DNA from: Nannochloropsis salina CCMP1776 | Taxonomy: Eukaryota > Sar > Eustigmatophyceae > Eustigmatales > Monodopsidaceae | NCBI GenBank assembly: GCA_004565275.1 | Contig: SDOX01000011.1 | Location: 705,881-769,880 of the forward strand | Length of the DNA stretch: 64,000 nucleotides | Direction: 5' to 3' | Shown: piece by piece, positions 42,440-53,202 of the stretch | Layout of the letters: every line of letters starts with the position of its first letter | How positions within the stretch are numbered: position 1 is the first letter of the stretch | Made by a program: the position numbers and the translations under genes | The notes under the pieces: model-generated | Seen by the model: the letters and a program-made list of their open reading frames with translations, nothing else | Databases searched by the model: none | Told to the model about the DNA's origin: nothing

Positions 42440-43218
42440 GCCAACGAGGATTCACGAATCCAGATAAGCCGTGCGACCAACCTCTTTTTCCCTGTGACAT
42501 AATTAGAGATGCATAGGATCACACGTGATGAACCGGTCAAAGGTAAGGGTTGACAAGCAAGTGCTGTCTCCAAGGACACAAATCAAGAAGTTCTGGCGGA
42601 GGCAGCGAAGAGGCAAGCAACCTCCCCACCCCTGACATGGCCCTGCTTTGTACGTCTGCTGTCCACTGTCACCGGTCGCCAGGCGACGACCATTCAGAAA
42701 TTATCCACCAGTCTAAATCATCAGTCTTCGCCATCCTGTAATAGCATAGATCCCAGCCAGAAATAAAAAGAAATGCAGACGGGGACTGGTAGATAGGTAA
42801 GCTCCTCACAAGCCGATTCGATCTGTTTATCCTTTCCCTCTCTTGCCAAGTACTCTTGTCATCTATATTTGCAGCTCCGTCCAGCTTCTTTCGGGTAAGC
42901 CGTTCACCTTCACACATTACGAAGGTTCCAAAGTGCAAAGCTTGGCAACCTGGTGTATCATTCCTTCTTGTCGGCCTAACTACTGTGCCCATCCATCCGT
43001 TATGCTCTTCCCTTTCAATTATTTGCACACGACCTTTTTTTCACATTCCCCATCGCATTACCATGTAGTGTAGAGAAGTAACAGTGCCGATCTTATCCAT
43101 CTTATATCAAAATTTCAAGTCCCATCTGAGAAATCTATGCCCTTCTGCCAAAACCATACCCGCGTTATCGAGAAGATCTGCAACATTCTAGTGTTACGTC
43201 GTTCTTTCATTATTGCGG
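42440..43218. other. Intergenic region between CDC73 start and KEA stop
   Basis: About 780 AT-rich bases between two minus-strand genes; CDC73 promoter and KEA 3' UTR. Short open frames on the plus strand are not supported. Confidence 0.4.
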
Positions 43219-46113
43219 CTACTGTGGCTGAGGTCGCTGCTCTCCTTGCTGCAACTGTTGTTGCTGCTGTTGTTGTAGAAGTAGTTGTTGCTGTTGTAAT
43301 TGTTGTTGTTGCTGTAACAATTGTTGTTGCTGTTGTAGCTGCTGCTGTTGAGAGAGCGTTTGCGCAGCTACTGCGTCCTGCTTTTTGATTGACTGAATTA
43401 CGCCAATGATCTCCTCGCCTTCTGTCTCTTCTCTTACACCAAAAATGTCAGACAAGGCCTTCTTTCGCATGTCGTCCATCAAAACGTCCACCTCCTCCGG
43501 GGAGACGCCCATTTTTCGGAGGACGCGGCCCCCGAAGGGCAGGCTGAGCAAGACAGAGTCCTCGGGCAGGATCGGGACCATGGCAGACACCTCCAAGGTG
43601 TTCTGCAGTCGCTTTTGGTGGGCGAGATCGGCGGCGCGTGCGAATATGGGCATTTTAGGGTAGAGCTTACGCAGCGTCACGACAGCCTTGTTCGTGGCGC
43701 GCATCTCGTTGGTGGTGATGATCACGGCGCGTGCCTTGTCGACATTGAAGGAGCGCAGGACCTCAGGCCGACTTACGTCGCCGAAAAAAACCGGGAGGCC
43801 CCGGTTGCGCGCCTCGATCACCTTAGCAGGATTCACATCGAACGCCACATAGGGGATAAACTTCTTGTCAAGAAGGTCGCAAACCATCTTGCCGATACGC
43901 CCGTAGCCGCACACGACGACAAAATCATTCTGGGTGGCCTTGATCGCCTGGCCCTCCGCATCTGCCCCTAAATAGTGTGAGAAGCCGTATTTATTCTCGA
44001 TGCGTTCGGAGAAGAAATTACCCATTTCGTCTAGCACGGGGGTGACCGCCATACTCAGGGCAACTGTCGTGAGAAGGAGTTTAGCGGCGGGTGGGGCCAG
44101 GATGCCCAGCGATTTGGCCATGCCAAAGGCCACGAAGGCGAATTCTCCGCCCTGCGAGAGGAGCAATCCCACATGCTGGGCGTTGGAGAGAGAGAGGCCG
44201 AACGCAAGGCATATCGTCGTGAGGATGGCCGTCTTGAGCACCAGTAAACCACCCAGCAAGCCCATGATGGTGGGAAACTGAGAGCGGACCAGATTAACAT
44301 CGATCTCGAAGCCCACCGTCATGAAGAAGAGGCCTAACAGGAGCCCGCGAAAAGGCGCGATATCTGCCTCGACCTGGTACCGGTACTTCGTCTCCGACAG
44401 CAGCACGCCGGCGAGGAATGCGCCAAGGGTGTTTGAAAGGCCTAGCCCTTCCGTCAGATTGGACATGGTCAGAACCGTGACCAGGATCACGGCCAGGAAC
44501 GCCTCATGGCTCTGAGATTTGGCCACAAAATTGAAGATGCTGTCTAGGAGGTACTTCCCGAAGAGCAGGATTACCGCGAAGGCCAACCCAGCCTTGCAGG
44601 CTGCCCACCCCATGGCCCATGCCATTGCACTTCCGCCGCCAGCCGTCAGCAGCGGTGTCACAACCAGCAAGGGCACCACAGCCAGGTCCTGGAAAAGCAG
44701 AACTCCGAACGAGGCACGGCCGTGCCGCGTCCCGAGACTGTCCTTGTCCCGCAGCAGCTGCAAGACGAAAGCGGACGACGAGAGAGCGAGGGCGCCCCCC
44801 ACCACCACGCTTGTAGGCCCTGGAAGCCCCCGCATGCGTGACAAGATGAATATGGCCACGGCGCTCAGACTGAACTGAGCGAAGCCCAGTCCAAACACGT
44901 CACGCCGCATGGAAATCAGGCGCTCCACGCTCAGCTCCAAGCCCATTTCAAACAAGAAAAAAACGATGCCCAGCTCGGCAAGAGCCTCTGTGGTCTTGAT
45001 ATCGTTCACCACGGACAGGCCACGCGGCCCCAGGACCATGCCCGTGAGCAGGAAGCCGAGGATGGGGGATGTCTTCAGGCGAGTCATGATAGGAACCACC
45101 AGGGTGGTGCTCAAGAGCAACACCAATGTGTCTCTCCGAGGTCCCTCGAAAGTATGCACGAAATTTTTAATACTGCTCTCAACCAACTTCGCAAGGCGTT
45201 TCTGGAAAGAAGGCTGGGCAGCCACCGCCGTGGCAGCAAGAAAAGCTGAGGGCAGGCGGGGCAGGGCCGATGCGGCCATGACTGGGGTCCGAGACGTTTC
45301 CAGATGTGACTTCCTCCTCGCCGCTTCCAAATTTAGGCCTGAAAGGTGTTCATGTAAAGGACGAACGAGAGTTTGAAGGAAGTCCAGGATCTTCTTGGCC
45401 GCCGCTTGCCGCCTTGCGCGCTTGGCGTCTCCGTATGCTCTGACATACGCCCCCGCCCGCGTTCTGACGGCCAATGCATTTTTACGACATGCTTTAAAAA
45501 AGCAGCGCAGACGACTTTGCTGGTGGCCTTCACTCTCGTAGAGACCACTCCAGTCCTGTGCGCCGATAGACACCGTCCTATCGGTTCTTTTCACTCCCCC
45601 AAATGTCAGCCCAAGACTTCCCGCCCTCGTGCTGCAATCATACCCTCTTCTCCTCGATAGCGTTGATGGGCAGGCGGATGGCCTAGTGTGAAAAGCCAAT
45701 CCAACTATGGAGTGGGGAAAATGGGGCCTGAGACACGCTCGCTCCGGGAAGTTGAACTCAAAAGCTGCCTCTGTGTTTGCTTCAGACCATATCCACGACC
45801 CTTCCTGAGCAAATTAGTCCCTCTGAGATGTCTCAAATCATCATGCTCTTTAACACGTACAAAATGTTGCATCGCAACGCGGAGATTCTACCCCCTTGCC
45901 GCCTCCTGATGGAGGCCACAAGACCGTCATGAGAAACGTACGCTCCCCAATCTCTTTATAAACGATGTGCCATGCACATTTATGGAGTTGGGGCACACAC
46001 GGCACGATAGAGCACACAATAAGACCGTCGCACACAGGTCTTTGTCCCGTTCATCCCAGTTTTCCCGTACCTGAGAAGAGGACGAGTGTCAGGACAACAC
46101 CATAGCCCTTCAT
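43219..46113 (-). CDS. Plastid-targeted KEA/KefB-type K+/H+ antiporter (CPA2) with RCK domain and poly-Q tail
   Basis: Model: exons 46113-46071 and 45770-43219, 864 residues, phase 1 junction. The first exon codes a signal peptide, MKGYGVVLTLVLFS, that joins EAAFEFNFP, giving a plastid-type presequence; the acceptor (AACACAG) is not pyrimidine-rich, so the 5' end is moderate. If translation began instead at the ATG at 45279 the product would be 686 residues. The transporter domain has about twelve helices, with GFLLTGMVLGP, FFLFEMGLELSVERL, QDLAVVPLL and LSQGGEFAFVAFG of the CPA2 family. A TrkA-N/RCK nucleotide-binding domain follows near 632-750 (VVVCGYGRIGKMV, then FGDVSRPEVL). Plant KEA1-3 of this type regulate stromal or lumenal pH and K+. 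The end is a glutamine/leucine tract of about 35 residues before GEQRPQPQ, from a CAG-like repeat. Confidence 0.85.
43246..43350 (-). repeat. CAG/CAA microsatellite coding a Gln/Leu tract
   Basis: About 105 bases of CAG, CAA and CTA/CTT-type triplets (read CTG/TTG on the plus strand) at the 3' end of the KEA gene; it codes runs of four to seven glutamines separated by leucines. A likely length-variable coding repeat. Confidence 0.85.
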
Positions 46114-46539
46114 GCCGACTTCCACCTGGACTGAAAGCGAATCGCCTGTATATGTGGGAGTGACATGTAAGGAGATGGCAGTGTATTAAATCACACACAA
46201 GGGTGTGTCCTTTGCGCGTGGCTGCTGTGTGACACGAGGTCCTGAGGATGGGGCGGCAGGCCCGTGCCCACGGGCTCTCCTCCCAGGGGCCGTCTCGAGG
46301 GCGAGCTCGGGCGACGACGAGGTGAAGCGAGCGCCGCGCCATGGTCTCACTTCTTGAATCCACAAACATGACTTTCAGGCAATAGAGCTTGGGGCGCAAG
46401 CGTAGTAGTACGAGACGCGATCCAGTTTCGGTCCTAGGAGAGCGCTTCGGCAACCCGATCGCAGTCGTTTCCCCTCGACCTACCCTCCTAGTCGGCCGGC
46501 CCCCTTGACCTCGAAAAGGGCGCTGGTGCTCAGGAAGGG
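46114..46539. promoter_or_regulatory. Divergent promoter region between KEA and Doa10 genes
   Basis: About 430 bases between outward-facing starts. A long minus-strand open frame crosses it and the Doa10 5' end, but shows no protein features and is rejected. Both promoters presumably lie here. Confidence 0.45.
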
Positions 46540-49500
46540 ATGGCACAGACACCAGCCGACCACACACCTGGAGCAATATCGATGAAAAGGATGCAGGATG
46601 GTGGTGATTCATCGATAGCTCCATCAACCAATGTCTTTGGAGGCTCGCGACAGCCCGTACTAGACGAGGACCACGACGAAGAGGAGTGCCGCGTTTGCCG
46701 GGAGAGCAATGGAATTTTGTTCCGTCCCTGCAAGTGCGCGGGTAGTATCCGCTCCACACATCAAGAGTGTCTTCTTCAGTGGCTCCAACATAGCGGAAAA
46801 GACAGCTGCGAGCTTTGTAAGCACAAGTTCCATTTTCAGCCAGTTTACGCCGATGACGCACCCACCCACATTCCTGCGCGGCAAGTGTTGGGCCGATGCT
46901 TGCGCAAAGCCGTCTGTGATTATCTTCCCTTTGTGGTACGACTCGTCATTGTAGCAGTGCTGTGGTTGGGTGTTGTGCCCTGCACTACAAGCTGGATCTA
47001 CCGCATCTGGATACACCGCGCCAGCTTGCTGGTCCCAGACCTCATTCGGCGCCGTTTGCATGGGGAGGGGAGCGGTATGCTTTGGAATGACGCGGTCTCT
47101 GGAATTATTATTGTCGGTTTCATAATATTCTCTTTTTTAAGTCTCATGTCTTTCGCAGACTTTTTGCGGTTTCACTGGGAGGTGAGGGATGTCAATGGGG
47201 GGGGGGGGGCTGAGGAAGAGATGGCGCAAGACGAGCACAACGCGCAAGACGGAAACGACAACGACAATCACGACCTTGTCGGACACGAACACGCCCATAG
47301 AGAGCGGGGCCATCCAAGAGCCGAAGCACGCGTTCCTGCCAATGCCAACCAGAACCGCGAACGAGAAGAACCGGCTGAGTTCCCGCAGCAGCAGGGGGCC
47401 CAGGCGCCGAGGGGGGTAATCGTTAACAATCTGAACAACAATGAGAATGCTGGAGGCGCAGGTATTGATGCGGACATGGATGTGGAGTTGCACGTGGCTG
47501 TTGATGAATTGATGGGAGTCCGCGGGCCGTTTGTGTACTTGGTGAGAAATATCCTGTGGCTGGTGGCCTTCAACGGGGCCTATCTGGGGCTCTTCGCCTT
47601 CATTCCCTACAGCGTTGGCGCAGCAGTTGTAGGAGCAGCGGAAAAGTATGTAGAAACGCCCCTTGGAATATGTACGTTGCGTTTTCTAGTGCCCCGCTCC
47701 ATCTGCAAGCTGGCCGCCGAGGTCTGCCAGGCAGCGGCGGCCGAGGAACACACCTTGCAGCTGCCGGATTTGGGCGTCATCTTGCTGGGTTACCTGCTCA
47801 TGTCTGCCATGGTGTTCACCTGGCGCAGTATCGTCTGTGCTGTTTGCAAGCGTATGGCCGTCACGGCGCTGCCCATGCTGGGGAAGGTAGTGCGTATGCT
47901 TGAGTGCACGGCGGCAGTAGTCAAGGTAGGAGTCCTCCTCTTCAGCAAAATGGCCCTCTGTCCCTTGCTTTTGGGACTCTGGTTAGATGCAGCCACAACC
48001 CAGGTGATAGGACCGGATCACGCGGTGCGCGTGCGCTTCGCCACAGAAAATCTTGTGGGTGCACTTCTTTTGCACTGGGTAGCCGGTATCACTTTCATGC
48101 TTTTTGTCACAGTCTCAGTTCTGCAGCTGCGTGAGGTCCTGCACCCGGATATTCTGGCAAGGATCATCCGACCTCAGGAGCCCCAACCAGACCTCCTCGG
48201 CAGTCTCCTGCAAGAGTCAGGTCTCACGCATGCTCGTCGCATGGCAATTTCCCTCGGAATCTACGTTCTTTTGCTACTTCTTTTCGTATATTTGCCAGCG
48301 GAGCTTTTGGCTTTTGCTGGTTTCAATGCGACCGGTACGGGGCTTTTCCACATCAATTTTTTCTACCTGGCACCTCAGCTGCAAATACCTTTTGAGCTCA
48401 TCATCTTCCATCTGGCCATGCTCGCCTTCCTTGAGCATACGAAGAACGCGATCGGGCGCCTGCAGTACATGTGGCTTCGTCCATTTTGTAAAGTCTTGGG
48501 GCTGACGCGTTACCTGTTGCCTCTCACGCGGCTGCATCCTCCGGAACAGCCGGCGGGAGTTCCCACGCGCGATATGGAATTTCTTGTGGGTCCCCCGGTG
48601 CCGCGACCACCCATGGACTGGGAGGAAGAGGCGGGACGGGATGACGCGCGGTGGGCTTGGGGCAATGAACCCATGTCGGAAGTCGAGCGCAACGTGGCGC
48701 CGCGTGCTCGGCCTTCCTGGTGCGGTGTGCGCTTGTTTGTCCTTTTAGTTGCGTCATGGGCAGCGATTTTGGCTTTGGTTTCGACCGCATTATTGACGCC
48801 CTTGGTGTTGGGACGTTTGATCTTCATGCTTCTTAGGGTGCCAAGCAGGTTCTACCATGATCCCTTGGCATTCGCTGCAGGGCTAGCATTATGTTGGGTC
48901 GCGCATAAGTGTCTGGTGCGGCTTCACCAGCGGATCGAGGTGGCCGACGTCCGCGCGTGGGTGGCCCGGACTTCCTGTCCCACGTCTTTCCGGGCGGTTG
49001 TGGCAGTGAGTGCCTTCGCAGCGATGTGGTTCGTTATAGCGCCTTTGTTGCTGGGATTGCTGTATGACGCGGCCGTGGCATTACCACCCAATTGCTGGGC
49101 CGAAGAAGGGTTTGGAAGTCTCCAGCTGTGGGCAGACTGGGCGTTAGGACTTGCACTTCTGCATCAATGGGCGTACCTGGCAGCGACGGGCATGGTAGAC
49201 GGGGCGTGGTTTCCGCGGATAGGTCGTGCTGCAGAACAAGGTGTTGAAGAGGGAAGAGGCTTTGGATTTAATCAACAAGCGGTAGTCGTGACGGCGGAGG
49301 CGCTGCAGGCTGTGTTCAGGTCATGGAGGTGGGAAGATGCAACGCTCAACAAGTTACTGGCCCCTTTCGTATGGCCTGTCACGGCGCAACTGTTGGAACT
49401 GGTTGTCGTTCCCGCGAACGCCGCTTTCGCTCTCGCCTACATGCGCGACCGCGTGCCTGACTTGCCCTACCTCGCGGGTCTTCCGTCGCCGGAGGCCATG

Positions 49501-49671
49501 ACAAGCGCGGAATTGCAGTTGCTTTGCTTCCGCATGACAGTGGTGGCCTGGACATTGGCCATGTTCTCCATCAAATGTGTAGTCCCGCTCCACCGCTGGG
49601 TATCGTCGATCCAAGCGGCAGTACGAGACGAAAAATATCTTGTGCGTCTGGAGCTGGTCAATTACGCCTGA
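46540..49671 (+). CDS. Doa10/MARCH6-type ER membrane E3 ubiquitin ligase
   Basis: One exon, 1043 residues. Doa10 ubiquitinates misfolded cytosolic and membrane proteins at the ER and inner nuclear membrane. The RING-CH finger is complete: C50, C53, C64, C66, H74, C77, C90 and C93 (C4HC3), with CKCAGSIRSTHQECL. A charged stretch at about 215-310, rich in asparagine and glutamate, links it to the membrane part. The remaining length has a dozen or more hydrophobic segments, including a TEB4/Doa10 central region. The last residues, DEKYLVRLELVNYA, match the conserved C-terminal element of Doa10/MARCH6, usually YLxGxxLxNY, with the asparagine kept and the glycine replaced by arginine. Yeast Doa10 has 1319 residues and human MARCH6 910, so the length fits. 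A DnaJ of the DNAJB12 type, another ER quality-control part, is at the left edge of the window. Confidence 0.9.
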   Translation: MAQTPADHTPGAISMKRMQDGGDSSIAPSTNVFGGSRQPVLDEDHDEEECRVCRESNGILFRPCKCAGSIRSTHQECLLQWLQHSGKDSCELCKHKFHFQPVYADDAPTHIPARQVLGRCLRKAVCDYLPFVVRLVIVAVLWLGVVPCTTSWIYRIWIHRASLLVPDLIRRRLHGEGSGMLWNDAVSGIIIVGFIIFSFLSLMSFADFLRFHWEVRDVNGGGGAEEEMAQDEHNAQDGNDNDNHDLVGHEHAHRERGHPRAEARVPANANQNREREEPAEFPQQQGAQAPRGVIVNNLNNNENAGGAGIDADMDVELHVAVDELMGVRGPFVYLVRNILWLVAFNGAYLGLFAFIPYSVGAAVVGAAEKYVETPLGICTLRFLVPRSICKLAAEVCQAAAAEEHTLQLPDLGVILLGYLLMSAMVFTWRSIVCAVCKRMAVTALPMLGKVVRMLECTAAVVKVGVLLFSKMALCPLLLGLWLDAATTQVIGPDHAVRVRFATENLVGALLLHWVAGITFMLFVTVSVLQLREVLHPDILARIIRPQEPQPDLLGSLLQESGLTHARRMAISLGIYVLLLLLFVYLPAELLAFAGFNATGTGLFHINFFYLAPQLQIPFELIIFHLAMLAFLEHTKNAIGRLQYMWLRPFCKVLGLTRYLLPLTRLHPPEQPAGVPTRDMEFLVGPPVPRPPMDWEEEAGRDDARWAWGNEPMSEVERNVAPRARPSWCGVRLFVLLVASWAAILALVSTALLTPLVLGRLIFMLLRVPSRFYHDPLAFAAGLALCWVAHKCLVRLHQRIEVADVRAWVARTSCPTSFRAVVAVSAFAAMWFVIAPLLLGLLYDAAVALPPNCWAEEGFGSLQLWADWALGLALLHQWAYLAATGMVDGAWFPRIGRAAEQGVEEGRGFGFNQQAVVVTAEALQAVFRSWRWEDATLNKLLAPFVWPVTAQLLELVVVPANAAFALAYMRDRVPDLPYLAGLPSPEAMTSAELQLLCFRMTVVAWTLAMFSIKCVVPLHRWVSSIQAAVRDEKYLVRLELVNYA

Positions 49672-50059
49672 AAATGCGAGCTTTCCCTCATATGTGCCTC
49701 ACCTGCATAAAGGACGTATTTTGTTGCACACAGTCTCAAAGTGAGGATTTTGAAATGTCCCAGCAGTCGCACCGTCTCCTGGAAAACTCTTGACAGGGAT
49801 GAAAGACGCCATTTTCATAAAGAGCTGAGTTTTGAGATTTTAAAAAGTCTGCGACTGTAAGGCCGAGTCTGTTGATATTTTAAGGCCGAGCAGGCAATCT
49901 TGATGGCAGGAAACAGTAACAAAACAGGCTTTCAAGGTGTGGGTGGGCTTGTACAAGTAACGACAACTTAAATATAAGTAGAGTGGCTTCGAACCTACAC
50001 CATGATACGAAATCAGTCCAATCATCTCACTCTAGTTATTACTTTAAACAATTCAGATT
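49672..50059. other. Convergent 3' intergenic region
   Basis: About 390 AT-rich bases between the Doa10 stop and the OHCU decarboxylase stop; no coding features. Confidence 0.5.
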
Positions 50060-50697
50060 TTACAACCGACTTGAATCTTCTCGTGTCCCCAGAAAGGTCA
50101 AAAGTTTGTGAAGCCGCAGTGCTGTAATTTTATTCTGCTCTCCCGCCGCCACGGTCAGCTCGTAGGCTGGCTCGTTGCGCATGCGATCTTGCAGTATTGC
50201 AAGCATCTCGTCAGCCGTTTTGCCAGTGGCACAGACAAGAAAGATGTGTCCAAATCGCTCTTCGTACAATTTGTTATGCTTAACCAAGCTTTGAAGCGTC
50301 TTTTCATCGGCCCCTTCTGCTCCTTTTTGTTCGTCTGCCTCCCAAACCGGTCCCGCCTTACCACTGGCCTTGGGTACGGTGGCAAATTTCTGTTTTAATT
50401 CAGGTGTATGAGTATTGGATTTATTTCTGAAATCGCAACAATCCTGGTTGGGAAACTGACCTTTTTTAAAGCCTCCCCATCTCCGATACGAGGATGGGCT
50501 GCAAAAGCCTCGAGGTAATCGGGTCTCGAGAGAGACCACCACGCCCTATCCATTGCTGTCAGGATCGAGGCAGCGGAGGTGTGAGGGAAGGTTTTGATGA
50601 CTGACTCCACCCAAGACACTGAGCCACATATCTGCAGTAACTTGGTACGCAAGTCGGCTACAGGCATGGCGTTCAGTTTGGCTATTCCATCCTGCAT
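50060..50697 (-). CDS. OHCU decarboxylase (urate to allantoin), peroxisomal PTS1
   Basis: Model: exons 50697-50461 and 50389-50060, phase 0, 188 residues. 2-oxo-4-hydroxy-4-carboxy-5-ureidoimidazoline decarboxylase performs the last step from urate to (S)-allantoin. The all-helical family signs are present: WWSLSRPDYLEAFAAHPRIGD with the catalytic histidine in HPRIG, LVKHNKLYEERFGHIFLVCA, and AAGEQNKITALRLHKLL near the end. The protein is just the decarboxylase; in plants it is fused to a transthyretin-like HIUase (allantoin synthase), which is absent here. The last three residues are SRL, a PTS1 peroxisomal signal, fitting urate oxidation in that organelle. It shares a 462-base divergent region with the ALDH10 gene, also with a PTS1-like end. 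The linked urate oxidase and HIUase are not in the window. Confidence 0.92.
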
Positions 50698-51159
50698 CTG
50701 TTGCTTACAGAGAACAACAAGAGGTGATATGAGCTCCGGCGCCCGAGTGGTACTTATGGAACCTAGGCACGAGCCCGTTCACACTGGAATATTACCTGAT
50801 CCTCCGCTCGCATGTCCATGACCTATGCTGCTTTGGAGTGTGTATATTTGAGGGTTCATCTCTTGCGGACGGTAATTGTCAAGCCCTTGCGCTTGGGGGG
50901 GTAAATTCTCGCCTCTTCTTGCTTGCATCTTCTCCCTCCCGTCGCTCGCTCGTCGAGATACTACCTCTCGAATTCTCGTGTCACGGATTCTAAAGAGACT
51001 CAAACCATAAATTTACGTCACAACAACTTCGTCCGGTGGGATCATGTGCTCTTGTCTCCATCCGGGACGACTCGTGTTGTCATACCAAAAAGTATCCTCT
51101 TACCAGCTCTTTGCTGACCTCAACAGTCGCTGTGCCAACTACCAGTACGCCCGAAAAAT
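50698..51159. promoter_or_regulatory. Shared divergent promoter region of two PTS1 enzymes
   Basis: About 460 bases between the OHCU decarboxylase and ALDH10 starts. Both products end in a peroxisomal signal, so shared control is plausible but unproved. No named motif seen. Confidence 0.45.
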
Positions 51160-52919
51160 ATGTCCTCCGCCAATCTCGTGGACATCAACAACCTGCAGCT
51201 CAAGCTTTACATTGGTGGCAAATTTGTTGAGGCGCCCTTACGGCTGCCTGTTGTCGATCCTGCCACGGAGGAAGTCATCGCGCATGCTCCTGCTGGTAAG
51301 TCCAACGTTGGGCTGGGATCGGAGATTGATTCATTTTAAAATGATTACCCATGAATGGTGGGCTACCGGTAATATGAGGGGCAAGTGTACAGTGTTTCGT
51401 GGAGACTCCGATGTACTGCGACGGATTTCACTGATATCCTCTGTTTGCGAAACAAACTGTCAAACTAGCTTCTGAGTCGCACATCAATCAAGCCGTCGAA
51501 GCCGCTCGTGCCGTCTTTCCTTACTGGTCCACCCTTGACGGAGCTTCGCGTGCCAAACATCTTGATGCTATTGCCGAGGCCGTAAAGCGCCTGAAACCTC
51601 AACTGGCAGAGCTTGAATCTCGAGACAGCGGGAAACCTCTTGCCGAGGCCATGTGGGATATGGACGACGTAAGCGGCACCTTCACGTACTACGCTGGTTT
51701 GGCTCGAGAGCTGGACGGGAAGCAGTACGAAGCGGTCACGGATTTGCCGCCCGGGGGGGACTTCACTGCCTCGTTGCGCTATGAGGCCGTGGGTGTGGTC
51801 GCAGCGATCGTCCCGTGGAACTACCCCTTGCTCATGGCGACCTGGAAACTGGCGCCGGCCCTGGCGGCTGGCTGCAGCATTGTACTGAAGCCCTCAGAGG
51901 TGACGCCTCTGACCGCCTTGCAGTTCGCGCTGATCGTCGAGGAAGTGGGCCTGCCTGCGGGCGTCATCAACATCTTAACGGGGGGGCCCGAGACTGGAGC
52001 CATCCTCTCGAACCACCAGGATGTGGATAAGATCACGTTCACAGGCTCGGTCCCCACGGGCGTTAAAATTATGACGGCAGGTAAGAGGACGGTGGATTGT
52101 GAGCCTCAGGATGAACGCAGGATGCATTTCTGATTCCTTCTCCCTCGCTCCAACACAGCTGCGAAAGGTATCAAGAATGTTACCTTAGAGCTAGGTGGGA
52201 AAAGCCCTGCCATCGTGTTCGACACCTGCGACCTCGCGCGGACCGTGGAGTGGGTAATGTTTGGGTGTTTCTGGACCAATGGGCAGATCTGCTCGGCCAC
52301 CTCGCGTTTGCTGGTGCAGGAGACCATCTACGACAAGTTCGTGGCCAAGCTGGTGGAGGAGACCAACAAGATTCAGGTGGGAAATCCTCTGGCAGAAGGA
52401 GTCAAAATGGGCCCGATCGTTAACAAGGTTCAGTTCGACAAGGTGATGGGATTTTTAGAGAGGGCGCGAGTGGAAGGCATCAATTTCGCCGCGGGAGGCG
52501 ATCGCCCCACGGACTGTCCCCGAGGCTACTACGTACGCCCGACCGTCCTGACAGGCATGCAGCCGACGGCTGAGGTGTGGAGCACTGAGATCTTCGGACC
52601 TGTGCTCTCGGTCATGGCCTTTAGTACCGAGGATGAAGCTATTCGCATGGCGAATGATACGGAGTATGGCCTTGCCGGCGCGGTATTCTCAGGAGTGGAG
52701 GCTCAGCTGAAGCGTGTGACAGAGCAACTTCGTTGTGGCTGTGTTTGGCGCAATTGTAGCCAGCCTTGCTTCTCGCAGTTGCCGTGGGGCGGATGGAAGC
52801 GTAGTGGGATCGGGAGGGATTTGGGGCGAGAAGGCTTCAAGGCGTACTTAGAGACCAAACAAATCGTCACTCACGTCACAGAGAATGCTTTGGGATGGTA
52901 CAACGTTGCCAAGCTTTGA
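51160..52919 (+). CDS. Aldehyde dehydrogenase, ALDH10 (betaine/amino-aldehyde) type, PTS1-like AKL end
   Basis: Model: exons 51160-51295, 51469-52080 and 52159-52919, phase 1 at both joins, 502 residues. ALDH10 enzymes oxidise amino aldehydes such as betaine aldehyde, 3-aminopropanal or 4-aminobutanal with NAD+. Catalytic residues sit where expected: E260 in TLELGGKSP and C294 in GQICSAT. The NAD-binding PWNYPLLMATWKLAPALAAG and FTGSVPTG are present. The segment NCSQPCFSQLPWGGWKRSG, with NCSQP after CGCVW, is the ALDH10 hallmark. The end, WYNVAKL, is a PTS1-like tripeptide, and many plant ALDH10 enzymes are peroxisomal. Neighbour OHCU decarboxylase also has PTS1. The choice between osmoprotectant (glycine betaine) synthesis and polyamine breakdown cannot be made from the sequence. 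Confidence 0.92.
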
Positions 52920-53202
52920 TGAATGGATTGAGCTGCCTTGTGCAATATTCACCGCGGTCGAAAAGAGCGAACAGAAGACTTGCACTACCCTCTTGATAAG
53001 GCATTTAAAAGCGCGTGTATCATGAGCTGGTTTGAGGAAAATTTTAAAATGAAATCTGAAAATGGAGAGGTCTTGTGGTGCAACTGATTGATTTATTTTT
53101 TCTCGCTTTGTAATACCCGTCCTTTAAGAACCTACTTTCCCTCTCAGTTTACTGGCTCAGGAAACTCATGTCCTTTCACACCTGTCAAATAGCCATCTTG
53201 TT

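Noticed and set aside
45980-46861. Minus-strand open frame of 293 codons across the KEA/Doa10 divergent region
   Set aside because: It overlaps the RING-CH coding part of Doa10 and the KEA first exon in a different frame; no features of its own.
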